Assembly: GCF_014518315.1 (NCBI RefSeq) | Contig: NZ_JACVEL010000002.1 | Span: 433,534 to 497,533, forward strand | Source of the DNA: Taishania pollutisoli | Lineage (GTDB): Bacteria; Bacteroidota; Bacteroidia; Flavobacteriales_D; Crocinitomicaceae | Reading direction: 5' to 3' | Length of the DNA: 64,000 bases | Part shown: one piece after another, positions 25,188-34,377 of the stretch | Position numbering within the stretch: position 1 is the stretch's first letter | Layout: every line of letters starts with the position of its first letter | Notes under the pieces: generated by a model | What the model was told of the DNA's origin: nothing | What the model saw: only the letters and a program-made list of their open reading frames with translations | Databases searched by the model: none | Made by a program: the position numbers and the translations under genes

Positions 25188-27089
25188 ATGAGCGATGCTA
25201 TCAAACACGAGTGTGGAATTGCACTTTTAAGGCTGAAAAAGCCCCTTCAATTTTATCTGGACAAATACGGAACAGCATTTTATGGATTGAATAAAATGAA
25301 CCTGCTCATGGAAAAGCAGATCAACCGTGGACAGGATGGAGCCGGGTTAGCCAATATCAAATTGGATATGAATCCGGGAGAGCGATACATTTCACGTTAC
25401 CGCTCCATTGATAGCAAGCCGATTCAGGATATTTTCAGTCACATCAACAGTCGCTTTGCGGAGATTGGTAAAGAAAACCCGGCACTGTTAAAAGACGTCG
25501 ACTATCTGAAAAAAAATGCGGGTTTTACAGGAGAATTATTCCTGGGACACCTGCGATACGGAACATTCGGACGCAATTCAATCGAAAGTTGTCACCCTTT
25601 CCTGCGCCAGAATAACTGGATTACGAGAAACCTTGTCGTAGCCGGAAATTTTAACCTGACCAACGTTGATGAATTATTTGACGTATTGACTTCCATCGGA
25701 CAGCACCCGAAGGAAAAATCAGATACAGTAACAGTTCTGGAGAAGATTGGGCATTTCCTGGATGAAGAAAACGATGAATTGTATTACGAGCTGAAAGCAA
25801 AAGGATATGTTAATCCTGAAATTACACATAAGATTATTGATACACTCAATATTGAACGCATTTTGAAACGTGCTTCCGCCGATTGGGACGGAGGATACGC
25901 AATGGCCGGTTTGTTCGGACACGGAGATGCGTTTGTACTGAGAGATCCGAATGGTATTCGCCCCGCTTATTGGTATGAAGACGATGAAATTTGTATCGTA
26001 GCATCCGAGCGTCCTGTGATTCAGACGACATTTAAACTGAAACGTGAACAAATCAAAGAATTGACACCCGGACACGCGTTGATCATTCGTAAGAACGGAA
26101 GTGTTTCTGAGACATTGATCAACGAGCCGAAAGAACCGAAAAAATGTTCGTTTGAGCGTATTTACTTCTCCAGAGGAAATGATGCGTCGATCTATGAAGA
26201 GCGCAAAAACCTGGGAAGATATGTCGTGCCACAGGTATTGGATGCAGTGAATCACGACCTGGACAATTCGGTATTCTCATTTATACCCAATACAGCTGAA
26301 ACATCCTTCTACGGGATGATCAAAGGATTGGAAGATTATCTCAATCAGCAGAAATTACAGCAGGTGCTGGAGTTGGGAACAGCGATCACAAAGGAACAAC
26401 TGGAAAAAATCTTATTTCAGCGGGCCCGGATTGAGAAAATTGCGATCAAAGATGCAAAAGTGCGCACCTTTATTTCCCAGGATGAGTCGCGGGATGACCT
26501 GGTTGCGTCTTCCTATGACATCACTTACGGAAGTGTGATTCGCGGAAAAGATAACCTGGTGGTGATTGATGACAGCATTGTACGTGGAACGACCCTCAAG
26601 CAGTCTATTTTCCGCATTCTGGATCGATTGGATCCGAAACGCATCGTTGTTGTTTCTTCTGCTCCGCAAATCCGCTACCCGGATTGTTATGGGATTGATA
26701 TGGCAAAAATGGGTGATTTTATCGCATTTGAAGCAGCCATTGAGTTGTTGAAAGAGTCGGGGAGAGGGCAGGTGATTGAAGACGTCTACAGAAAGTGTAA
26801 AGAACAGATCCAGTATCCGAAAGAACAGATTAAAAACTATGTGAAAGAGATCTACGCACCGTTTACCGATGAACAGATCTCAGCAAAGATCGCGCAAATG
26901 CTCACTCCGGAGGACATCAACGCGGAAGTATCCATTGTTTATCAATCCGTTGAGAACTTACACAAAGCATGTCCGGATAACCTGGGAGACTGGTATTTTA
27001 CCGGTAATTATCCGACTCCGGGAGGAAATAAAGTTGTCAATAAAGCATTCATTAACTGGAAAGAAGGAATCAACGAACGGGCGTATTAG
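25188..27089 (+). CDS. purF: Amidophosphoribosyltransferase, long Bacteroidota form
   Basis: This enzyme catalyses the first committed step of purine synthesis, phosphoribosylamine from PRPP and glutamine. The 633-residue protein has an N-terminal glutaminase domain whose nucleophile is Cys9 in HECGIALL (N-terminal residues are usually processed in this family, though not to Cys1 here). INRGQDGAG, GHLRYGTFG and DWDGGYAM are also present. A type I phosphoribosyltransferase domain follows, with the PRPP loop VVIDDSIVRGTT near residue 465. It is about 130 residues longer than classical PurF, with an inserted helical part and a long C-terminal extension, so it may be a paralogue rather than the sole PurF. 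Confidence 0.85.
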   Translation: MSDAIKHECGIALLRLKKPLQFYLDKYGTAFYGLNKMNLLMEKQINRGQDGAGLANIKLDMNPGERYISRYRSIDSKPIQDIFSHINSRFAEIGKENPALLKDVDYLKKNAGFTGELFLGHLRYGTFGRNSIESCHPFLRQNNWITRNLVVAGNFNLTNVDELFDVLTSIGQHPKEKSDTVTVLEKIGHFLDEENDELYYELKAKGYVNPEITHKIIDTLNIERILKRASADWDGGYAMAGLFGHGDAFVLRDPNGIRPAYWYEDDEICIVASERPVIQTTFKLKREQIKELTPGHALIIRKNGSVSETLINEPKEPKKCSFERIYFSRGNDASIYEERKNLGRYVVPQVLDAVNHDLDNSVFSFIPNTAETSFYGMIKGLEDYLNQQKLQQVLELGTAITKEQLEKILFQRARIEKIAIKDAKVRTFISQDESRDDLVASSYDITYGSVIRGKDNLVVIDDSIVRGTTLKQSIFRILDRLDPKRIVVVSSAPQIRYPDCYGIDMAKMGDFIAFEAAIELLKESGRGQVIEDVYRKCKEQIQYPKEQIKNYVKEIYAPFTDEQISAKIAQMLTPEDINAEVSIVYQSVENLHKACPDNLGDWYFTGNYPTPGGNKVVNKAFINWKEGINERAY

Positions 27090-27228
27090 GAAACCAGTGG
27101 GTGACGGTATGACGTTATGATCTCATGATATTTTGATAGAAAGCAAGTAATGCGTTTATAATCAATCTTTTAATTATTGAAGATTCACCACTTGATCATT
27201 ATTCAATTGATACTTGATGATTTCCCTT

Positions 27229-28311
27229 CTAAAATCCTTCCTGTCCTTTTAGTTTTTCAGCATTTTCCGCCAGTTTCAGTGAGTCAATCATTTCCTGGAT
27301 GTCACCGTTCATAAAAGCAGACAAATTATAAATCGTTTTATTGATGCGGTGATCTGTAATTCTTCCCTGTGGATAATTGTACGTTCTGATTTTAGCGGAA
27401 CGGTCTCCTGTCGATACCAATGTTTTTCGCTGCTCTGCACGCTCACTCTGCACCCTGTCCAACTCAATCTGATACAAGCGGGAACGGAGCATGGAAATTG
27501 CCTTTTCCAGGTTCTTGTGCTGCGAACGGCCGTCCTGACATTCAGCTACGACTCCGGTCGGAATGTGCGTCAGACGAATAGCAGATTCCGTTTTATTGAC
27601 GTGCTGACCACCTGCTCCGGATGCTCTGAATGTATCTTTACGGACATCGCTCATGTTCAGTTCAAAATCCACTTCTTCCGCTTCCGGCAGAACCGCCACT
27701 GTAATGGCCGAAGTGTGAACGCGTCCTTGTGATTCCGTTTCAGGAACACGTTGAACGCGGTGAACACCTGATTCAAACTTCAAGGTTCCGTAAACACCGG
27801 CACCGGTCACACTCATTGAGATTTCTTTGTATCCTTTTATGGTTCCTTCGGACGAGTTAATGACTTCATATTGAAGCCCCGCTTCCTTGAAAAACATGGT
27901 ATACATACGGAAACAGTCTTCCACAAAGATGCACGCTTCATCACCACCTGTTCCTGCACGTAATTCCATGATGGCGTTCTTATCGTCTTCCGGATCTTTG
28001 GGGATGAGCATGAACTTTATTTCTTCTTCCATCTCCGGTTTTCTGGATTCCAGTTCTTCGATTTCCAGTTTGGCCATTTCCCGCATTTCAGGGTCTGTTT
28101 CTACTTCCAGCAATTCACGGGAAGAGCGAATGTTTCCGAGTAAATTTTTATAGGTATGGTATGTCTGGTCGATTTCTTCCAGGTCCTTGTATTCTTTATT
28201 CAGCTTAACATAGCGATCCATATCGGCAATGATGTCCGGATCGACAATCATTTTACCAACTTCAACAAATCTGTAGTGAATTGCTTCTAATTTTTGCAAT
28301 AAATCGCTCAT
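27229..28311 (-). CDS. prfA: Peptide chain release factor 1
   Basis: RF1 terminates translation at UAA and UAG. The 360-residue protein has the catalytic GGQ in FRASGAGGQHVNKTES near residue 235 and the codon-recognition P-x-T as PET in RVPETESQGRVHTSA near residue 190. It also has the family's ELRAGTGGDEA block and the C-terminal RSAKIRTYNYPQGRITDHRI. The presence of PxT rather than SPF separates it from RF2. A prmC gene, often adjacent elsewhere, is not here. Confidence 0.97.
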   Translation of the reverse strand: MSDLLQKLEAIHYRFVEVGKMIVDPDIIADMDRYVKLNKEYKDLEEIDQTYHTYKNLLGNIRSSRELLEVETDPEMREMAKLEIEELESRKPEMEEEIKFMLIPKDPEDDKNAIMELRAGTGGDEACIFVEDCFRMYTMFFKEAGLQYEVINSSEGTIKGYKEISMSVTGAGVYGTLKFESGVHRVQRVPETESQGRVHTSAITVAVLPEAEEVDFELNMSDVRKDTFRASGAGGQHVNKTESAIRLTHIPTGVVAECQDGRSQHKNLEKAISMLRSRLYQIELDRVQSERAEQRKTLVSTGDRSAKIRTYNYPQGRITDHRINKTIYNLSAFMNGDIQEMIDSLKLAENAEKLKGQEGF

Positions 28312-28328
28312 AGTAAATTTTTAGGGTG

Positions 28329-28336
28329 CAAATATA
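28329..28336 (-). promoter_or_regulatory. Putative -7 box of prfA
   Basis: On the minus strand TATATTTG followed by CACCC matches TAnnTTTG, 17 nt before the prfA ATG at 28311. Confidence 0.5.
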
Positions 28337-28383
28337 GTGAATTCAACACAAAATCAGTCACCCCGAATGTAGAAGTAGTGCAC

Positions 28384-28409
28384 AAAAAAAGGGAATCAGT
28401 CTGATTCCC
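28384..28409 (-). terminator. HU gene rho-independent terminator
   Basis: GGGAATCA (28391-28398) pairs with TGATTCCC (28402-28409) with a 3-nt loop. A7 on its left gives a U tract for minus-strand transcription from the HU gene. Confidence 0.85.
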
Positions 28410-28434
28410 TTCTCATGTTGTTTGAAAACGTTAA

Positions 28435-28707
28435 TTAGTTTACGTTTCCAGAAAGTTCTGCACCTGCCTTGAAACGTACTACGTTTTTCGCAGCAATTTT
28501 AATTTCTTTACCAGTTTGTGGGTTGCGTCCTGTTCTTGCAGCTCTTTTAGAAACTGAGAAAGAACCGAAACCTACCAAAGAAACTCTGTCGCCTTTTTTC
28601 AAATCTGTAGCAACATTAGATAAGAAAGAATCCAATGCTTTTTTTGCTGCAGCCTTAGAAATTCCTGCGTCAGCAGCAATTGAATCAATAAATCTAGACT
28701 TACTCAT
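28435..28707 (-). CDS. hup: HU-family DNA-binding protein
   Basis: A 90-residue histone-like protein that bends and compacts DNA as a dimer. It has the N-terminal helical dimer region ([18 protein letters not shown]), then [31 protein letters not shown] with the GRNPQTG arm tip and its intercalating Pro at about residue 63. [14 protein letters not shown] closes the fold. Length and motifs match HU exactly. It has its own promoter and terminator and stands alone. Confidence 0.97.
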   Translation of the reverse strand: MSKSRFIDSIAADAGISKAAAKKALDSFLSNVATDLKKGDRVSLVGFGSFSVSKRAARTGRNPQTGKEIKIAAKNVVRFKAGAELSGNVN

Positions 28708-28747
28708 AGATAATAGTTTTTATGTTATTACTAAATTTTAACCAAAG

Positions 28748-28776
28748 CAAATATATTCAATATCCTTTACTACCAA
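28748..28776 (-). promoter_or_regulatory. HU gene promoter
   Basis: On the minus strand TATATTTG (28755-28748) matches TAnnTTTG, and TTG (28776-28774) lies 18 nt upstream, a good Bacteroidota -33/-7 pair. The HU ATG is at 28707. Confidence 0.55.
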
Positions 28777-28898
28777 CAGATTCCGGCTAAAAAAGTGGGG
28801 TTTTGTTGAAAAAAGTGCTGTTTTGTTGATAAAGTAAGGAGAAAACCCCGTGTTTATACGGGTAACAGCATGGTTTTACAGATGTTAGTCAGGCCTTT

Positions 28899-28922
28899 TT
28901 CAGCCGGACCGTTTCGGCTGAA
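28899..28922. repeat. Perfect 8-bp hairpin at the hydrolase 3' end
   Basis: TTCAGCCG (28899-28906) pairs with CGGCTGAA (28915-28922), loop 8 nt. There is no T tract in the minus direction, so it is at most a weak terminator or 3' stabilising stem. Confidence 0.45.
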
Positions 28923-28947
28923 TGTTAAAATCGAATGATAAAACAGA

Positions 28948-29733
28948 TCATTGTCTGGCCGTTAGAAAATAGTCAATTTCCCGGTTGATTTCCGCTTTTT
29001 GTTCATCGGTCGCTTTATCGTTCATGTCACCGTGATTGGTATTGGCCAGGTAAACGATTTTCATTTTGTACTTCTTTTGATCTTCACTGTTGGGCAATAC
29101 TCCCGGGTCGGCTTCTGTATCGGAAGCGCGCAGGGACATCACCGAAACAGAATTGAATTTGGGAAGCGGCATCCGCAAATTGTCCAGTGTAATGAGCTTT
29201 TTAATGGAATCCGGGTATGAAAAAACATAATTGGCAGCAATGTCGCCGCCATTGGAGTGACCGATCAATGTCAGCTTCTTAAAATTGAATTGCGGACGTA
29301 ATGAATCCAGTTCCCGGATAACAAACCGCATGTTTTCAACTCCTCTGTCCCAGATCGGTTTTCTCAATTCCTGTAAATTCCCTTCCATCGGAAGTTTTTC
29401 ATCTGTTTTTACCTCGTGCTGGATACTGATAACGCAATATCCTTTTGATGCCAGAAATTCATTGAGATACGAATACGTCAGGTAACTGTCTCCCTGGTTT
29501 TTTCCATAACCGTGATTGAATAAAATGACTGGTAAATTTTGCTTGGCACTATCAGCATAGCTGGTGTAAATCGCTACCGGAACCAGCCGCGAACGTTCAG
29601 CATCATTGAGCATGACCGTTTCCAAACGAATTCCTTCCATTAAATCAGCCTCGCTGATCCCGAAAAAATACGTAGAACGGGAGTGTGCAAACAATGCACC
29701 CAATAATACAAATATGAAGATATACCGTAACAA
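28948..29733 (-). CDS. Secreted alpha/beta hydrolase
   Basis: A 261-residue serine hydrolase. The nucleophile elbow is GHSNGGD near residue 159, the oxyanion segment VILFNHGYGKNQGD near residue 70, and NTNHGDMND near residue 232 supplies a likely catalytic His. An N-terminal hydrophobic segment (LLRYIFIFVLLGALFAHS) suggests export. The start must be the TTG at 29733, because no ATG precedes it in frame and a TAA lies at 29755-29757. The overall pattern resembles PAF-acetylhydrolase or dienelactone-type esterases, but the substrate cannot be given. Confidence 0.78.
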   Translation of the reverse strand: MLRYIFIFVLLGALFAHSRSTYFFGISEADLMEGIRLETVMLNDAERSRLVPVAIYTSYADSAKQNLPVILFNHGYGKNQGDSYLTYSYLNEFLASKGYCVISIQHEVKTDEKLPMEGNLQELRKPIWDRGVENMRFVIRELDSLRPQFNFKKLTLIGHSNGGDIAANYVFSYPDSIKKLITLDNLRMPLPKFNSVSVMSLRASDTEADPGVLPNSEDQKKYKMKIVYLANTNHGDMNDKATDEQKAEINREIDYFLTARQ

Positions 29734-29825
29734 TCCGTTCGTTTTTAGTCGCTTTTATTTTATTCTACTGGCCGTTTTCGCATGTAAAGTTAACGGATTT
29801 TTAACGTAATTTCACAGCTATCGTG

Positions 29826-31178
29826 TTAACTTTTTGTAATTTCCTCTGCCAGGAGGTCGTAATCGATCCCGTCAAAATTCCCGGAAGACATCAGCAGCAA
29901 CACTTTGTTATTCCAGTCTTTACCCCTGATAAACTGCAATACATCTTCCGTTTTTGTCATCACCTTTACTCCTCCGTTAAACCCTTCGAAGACTTGTTGC
30001 TCGGTAATCGGTTCCAGTTTTTTATGCTGTACAACTTCATGATTGAAATAAACAACCGCTTCATCTGCTGCTTTCATGGCATCTTTGTAATGCGGGAGAA
30101 ACTCTTTCTTCAAGGATGAAAAGGTATGGAGTTCCATACATGCAACAACCGTTCTGTCCGGATATTGATCTTTCACAGCTTTCGTCGTCGCTTTCAGTTT
30201 GGAGGGGGAATGCGCAAAGTCCTTAAACATTACAAATGAATCGGTTTCCCTGATTTTCTGTAATCGTTTTCCGGCCCCCGTGAACGACTCAATAGCTGTT
30301 AAAAAATCGTGAGCAGCAATTCCCATCTGAATTCCCACATACATTGCTCCCATGAGGTTTTGCATGTTGTGCTGACCGAAAATCTGTAGTTGATACTCTT
30401 TTCCTTCAAATGACAACAGTGTTCCTTTTTGATTGACTTTGTAAACCGGAGTCGGGTATGGAATCGTTGTGATCCGGGAGGCGTACTTTTCTCCCAATTT
30501 TTTTACTTCCTCATCTTCCTGGTTGTATACAAGGCAGTCGTTGACCAGTGAGCAAAATACATCGAATTGTTCCACATAGTTCTCAAATGTTGGGAATACA
30601 TTGATGTGGTCCCATGCAATTCCACTCAGAATCGCGACATCGGGATGGTACAGGTGAAATTTAGGCCGCCGGTCGATCGGGGAACTGAGGTATTCATCTC
30701 CTTCGAGCAACATCATCGGTGCGTTGTCACTTAGTTTAACCATGCAGTCATACCCTTCCAGTTGTGCGCCTACCATATAATCAATGTTGATGCCTAACTG
30801 GTTGGTGACATGAAGAATCATAGAGGTAATGGTTGTTTTCCCGTGGCTCCCTCCGACAACAATCCGCTTTTTATGCTTACTTTGTTCATACAGGTATTCC
30901 GGATAGGAAAACAATTTCAACCCCAGTTCCTTTGCTTTCAACAGCTCCGGATTATCTGCCCGGGCATGCATTCCCAGGATTACGGCGTCCAGTTGTGAGT
31001 GAATGTTGTTCTCATCCCAGCCGATCTTAGCCGGTAAAATCCCCTCGCGTTCAAGGCGTGAGCGGGAGGGTTCAAAAATTTCATCATCCGATCCGCTGAC
31101 GTTATAACCTTTTCGTTTCAGTGCGATCGCCAGATTGTGCATAGCGCTTCCTCCGATGGCAATAAAATGTACGTTCAT
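29826..31178 (-). CDS. mpl: UDP-MurNAc:L-alanyl-gamma-D-glutamyl-meso-DAP ligase
   Basis: Mpl reattaches the recycled tripeptide from old murein to UDP-MurNAc. The start is ATG 31178 (450 residues); MNVHFIAIGGSAMHNLA is the family N-terminus and the upstream extension is not. The ATP loop is VGGSHGKTTITSMI near residue 103, and EGDEYLSSPIDRRPKF near residue 157 is typical of Mpl rather than MurC. ILSGIAWDHINVFPT and FKDFAHSPSKLKAT confirm the Mur ligase fold. The presence of Mpl implies meso-DAP murein and recycling. Confidence 0.94.
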   Translation of the reverse strand: MNVHFIAIGGSAMHNLAIALKRKGYNVSGSDDEIFEPSRSRLEREGILPAKIGWDENNIHSQLDAVILGMHARADNPELLKAKELGLKLFSYPEYLYEQSKHKKRIVVGGSHGKTTITSMILHVTNQLGINIDYMVGAQLEGYDCMVKLSDNAPMMLLEGDEYLSSPIDRRPKFHLYHPDVAILSGIAWDHINVFPTFENYVEQFDVFCSLVNDCLVYNQEDEEVKKLGEKYASRITTIPYPTPVYKVNQKGTLLSFEGKEYQLQIFGQHNMQNLMGAMYVGIQMGIAAHDFLTAIESFTGAGKRLQKIRETDSFVMFKDFAHSPSKLKATTKAVKDQYPDRTVVACMELHTFSSLKKEFLPHYKDAMKAADEAVVYFNHEVVQHKKLEPITEQQVFEGFNGGVKVMTKTEDVLQFIRGKDWNNKVLLLMSSGNFDGIDYDLLAEEITKS

Positions 31179-31292
31179 GTGTGTAAAATATCCGTTTAAA
31201 AGTACAGATAGAACCGGTTTGAAAATCAATTCCGGGTGATTGTTACTAACAATGATCTGTGTTTAAATCAATTTGCAGGATCAACCCGACTC

Positions 31293-32819
31293 TTATTTTC
31301 TTTTGAGTTCAAATAAATCTTTTCTTCTGTCCTTGAGATTTCGGACGCTCCCGAATTCATGTAATTCCCGGAGCAATCCCAGATCAACATCAGCAATAAG
31401 GATCATTTCTGTGTTGGGTGTTGCTTCCGCTTTGATTCCATTGGTCGGAAATGCGAAGTCACATGGAGTGAAAACCATTGATTGGGCAAACTGAATGTCC
31501 ATGTTGTGTACATTCGGAAGGTTGCCCACGCTTCCTGCAATTGCCACGTAACATTCATTTTCAATTGCCCTTGCCTGTGCACAATGCCGGACGCGGGAAT
31601 ATCCGTTTTGTGTATCTGTGAGGAAGGGAACAAATAAAATGTCCATTCCTTCATCCGCCAGCATCCTGCTTAACTCAGGAAATTCAGAATCGTAGCAAAT
31701 CAGGATGCCGATTTTCCCACAATCGGTATCGAAGACCTTAAATTTATTTCCTCCCTGCATTCCCCAGATTTTTTCTTCGTCAGGAGTGACGTGCAGTTTT
31801 TCATACCGTTCAACAGTCCCGTCGCGTTTACACAGGTATCCGACATTGTACAGTTTCCCATGCCTGATTTCAGGCATACTTCCGGAAATGATGTTGATGT
31901 TGTAAGAAATGGAAAAACCGGAGAAGGTTTTGATAATTTCTTCTGTATGTTTGGCAAGCTCCCGAATGGCTTCCGCTTCCGGAAGGTGGTTGTTTTGTGC
32001 CATCAGCGGGGCATTGAAAAACTCCGGAAACAATGCGAAGTCACACCGGTATCCGGATACGGCATCGATGAAATACTCTGCCTGTTGAATCAAGGATTGC
32101 AGATCGTTGTACGGGCGCATTTGCCACTGAATTAATCCCAGGCGTACAACGGTCTTCTGTGTGGAGGCCTTCTTGACCGGCTTTTCATAGTAAATGTTAT
32201 GCCATTCCAGCAGAACCGCAAATTCATTCGATGCTTCATCACCTTCCAGGTAACCTTTGAGAATTCGGGTCGGGTGGAAATCATTGGACAATTGAAAATT
32301 GAGTACCGGATCGTAGATTTCTTTCCTGCGTACTTTCTCAATGTATTGCTTGGGGCTGAATTTATCGGCATATTTGTGGTAGTTCGGAATACGTCCGCCA
32401 AATGTGATTCCTTTCAGATTTAGTTTTTCACACAATTCTTTTCGGTAATCATAAAGCCTTCTCCCCAGACGTAATCCACGGTATTCCGGGTTGATGAAAA
32501 TGTCAATTCCATAGAGCGTGTCGCCGTCGGAAGTATGTGAATCAAATGTATAGTCAGCTGTGATTTCTTTATAGGTATGGTTTTTATTAAAATCGTCATG
32601 CGTTACAATGATCGCTAATGCACATCCTGCAATTTTTCCGTTGACTTTAATCACCACCTGACCTTCCGGAAACTTTTTCAGCAGTGATTTTATTTGATTT
32701 TCTTCCCAGTAAGCATTTTGCAGCGACGGATAAGCCGCGATCATTGTGTTTTTAATTTCCAGATAGTCTTTGAACTGAAGGTATTTCAATTCTATTTTAT
32801 TAATTTCTTCAAGATTCAT
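31293..32819 (-). CDS. GNAT acetyltransferase-nitrilase fusion protein
   Basis: A 508-residue protein starting at ATG 32819 (MNLEEINKIELKYLQ); the longer frame upstream has no family features. Residues 1-200 are a GNAT fold, with IDIFINPEYRGLRLGRRLYD carrying the acetyl-CoA R-x2-G-x-G/A-type loop. Residues 225-508 are a carbon-nitrogen hydrolase with the Glu-Lys-Cys triad: LFPEFFNAPL, YEKLHVTPDE and ILICYDSEFPE. Both halves look intact. This fusion is found across bacteria and is thought to act on an amide metabolite or amine, but its substrate is not known. It stands alone. Confidence 0.9.
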   Translation of the reverse strand: MNLEEINKIELKYLQFKDYLEIKNTMIAAYPSLQNAYWEENQIKSLLKKFPEGQVVIKVNGKIAGCALAIIVTHDDFNKNHTYKEITADYTFDSHTSDGDTLYGIDIFINPEYRGLRLGRRLYDYRKELCEKLNLKGITFGGRIPNYHKYADKFSPKQYIEKVRRKEIYDPVLNFQLSNDFHPTRILKGYLEGDEASNEFAVLLEWHNIYYEKPVKKASTQKTVVRLGLIQWQMRPYNDLQSLIQQAEYFIDAVSGYRCDFALFPEFFNAPLMAQNNHLPEAEAIRELAKHTEEIIKTFSGFSISYNINIISGSMPEIRHGKLYNVGYLCKRDGTVERYEKLHVTPDEEKIWGMQGGNKFKVFDTDCGKIGILICYDSEFPELSRMLADEGMDILFVPFLTDTQNGYSRVRHCAQARAIENECYVAIAGSVGNLPNVHNMDIQFAQSMVFTPCDFAFPTNGIKAEATPNTEMILIADVDLGLLRELHEFGSVRNLKDRRKDLFELKRK

Positions 32820-33042
32820 ATACGTCGTTATATTGCAAGTGGTATTGATCTGACACAAGAAAACAGGCAGGTATTTTCTCCATGTCATTTTCAAATATAA
32901 TGAAAAAGAATGAATTCCTTTCACCGGAATGAAGTGGGATTGTTAACAAATGATAACGTAACAGAAATCAGAACGTTGTTATACGATAGAGCCGTTTTTA
33001 TGGAAAAATACCGACTTTTGCATCTGTATTGAAAACAGTACT

Positions 33043-34368
33043 ATGAAAGTCATCTTCTTTTTTCTTTTTGTTCTCCTGATTCAGCCGCTTAAGGCACAGG
33101 ATTCGTTGTATGTATCCATTCAACTACTGGATAAAAAGACAGGGGATGTTGTCCCGAATGTGAATGTGACGGTGTTGAACGGAAGTGACCGGATGCGTAT
33201 TCTTACATCTACCCAAAAAGGGAGCATCGGGTTCTATGCCCAAAAAGGAGTGTTGGTAAAAACCAGTTATTCTCACCCGATTTACCAGTCGTCTTGCAAA
33301 GATATTTCAATTCCTTCTTCCGGAGATACATTGAAACTGGAAGTATTTCTGACAGCAGAAAAATTTACCAACCTGGGGGATGTGGTCATTAAACCGGTCG
33401 GAACGCCATATACCGTCTATGGTTCGCAGCGTTTGAGCGTTGCCGATTTTGAAATTCAGAAAGACGGAACTTTTGTTTTGTTGGCCTACCCGAAACGCCT
33501 GACGAAGGGAAGTGAATTGTTGGTGTACAACGGACAGGATGTTGTCAACTCCTTCCAGGTTCCGGGAGTAGCAAAGGAATTGAAGCGCGATTTCCGGGGA
33601 AATGCACACATTGTCTGCGAGGAAAACGTGTTTGGTGTTTATGTTGATGAAGGGCGCGTTAAACTCGCCAATTTATCGAAAGAATACTTTACCAGGTATG
33701 TGATGCCGATTGTTGATACCAACGAGTCAACGGTGTATTTTTCTAACTTTAACCCGGATTACCCTGCGTTTGACTACTTCAGTTTTGATCAGCTGGATTC
33801 GGCCTATTTGAAAATCGTAAGTGTAGAAGACCAGCTGATGATGGAGTTGTATCGTGCAGAGTATAAATGGGCGGATGTACGCGTAAAACTCTGGGCGAAA
33901 CAAAAAGAACTGGAGACTGGAATTGATGCCGAAATCTGGGTTGGAGCGAACTATTTCACCCGTTCCATTTATTATAAAGAATTATATGCCCCCATGTTTC
34001 ACCGGAACGATACACTGTTTGTATTTGATTATTACAAAGACAAGTTGTTAAAATACGATCATTTGGGAAATCCGTTGGACTCGGTGGCCATTTTTCATCA
34101 TTATCAACCGAAATCTACCGGCTGGAAAAAAGACCTGATCCAGGATCCGGTGACAGGGCAGATTTACGCACGGTTTGAGAAATCCGGGTTGACGTACATC
34201 GGTTTGATTGATACCAATACAGGAGAAATCAAAGAGCGCATTCAGCTGGAGTATCAATGGGTAGATAAAGTCGCCGTTCACGATAATTTTGTTTACTACC
34301 TTTACCGCCCGTTGGAGTCCATTCAAAAACGGTATTTATACAAGGAGCAATTGCCTTATAAGTTTTGA
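33043..34368 (+). CDS. Secreted protein of unknown function with Ig-like N-terminus
   Basis: A 441-residue protein with a signal peptide (1-18, PLKAQ). Residues 20-105 look like a carboxypeptidase-regulatory or Ig-like beta-sandwich (VSIQLLDKKTGDVVPNVNVTV). The rest (110-441) has regularly spaced strands with blocks such as GTFVLLAYPKRLTKGSELLVYN, DTLFVFDYYKDKLLKYDHLGN and DPVTGQIYARFEKSGLTYIG. This is the pattern of a beta-propeller of NHL/6-bladed type. I do not recognise a named family. It converges with the bestrophin gene with a 9-bp gap. Confidence 0.65.
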   Translation: MKVIFFFLFVLLIQPLKAQDSLYVSIQLLDKKTGDVVPNVNVTVLNGSDRMRILTSTQKGSIGFYAQKGVLVKTSYSHPIYQSSCKDISIPSSGDTLKLEVFLTAEKFTNLGDVVIKPVGTPYTVYGSQRLSVADFEIQKDGTFVLLAYPKRLTKGSELLVYNGQDVVNSFQVPGVAKELKRDFRGNAHIVCEENVFGVYVDEGRVKLANLSKEYFTRYVMPIVDTNESTVYFSNFNPDYPAFDYFSFDQLDSAYLKIVSVEDQLMMELYRAEYKWADVRVKLWAKQKELETGIDAEIWVGANYFTRSIYYKELYAPMFHRNDTLFVFDYYKDKLLKYDHLGNPLDSVAIFHHYQPKSTGWKKDLIQDPVTGQIYARFEKSGLTYIGLIDTNTGEIKERIQLEYQWVDKVAVHDNFVYYLYRPLESIQKRYLYKEQLPYKF

Positions 34369-34377
34369 TGCCGCGAA

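Noticed and set aside
24942..25208. 88-codon minus-strand open frame
   Set aside because: It is antisense to the promoter and start of the purF-like gene, has no family features and contains an interspersed motif.
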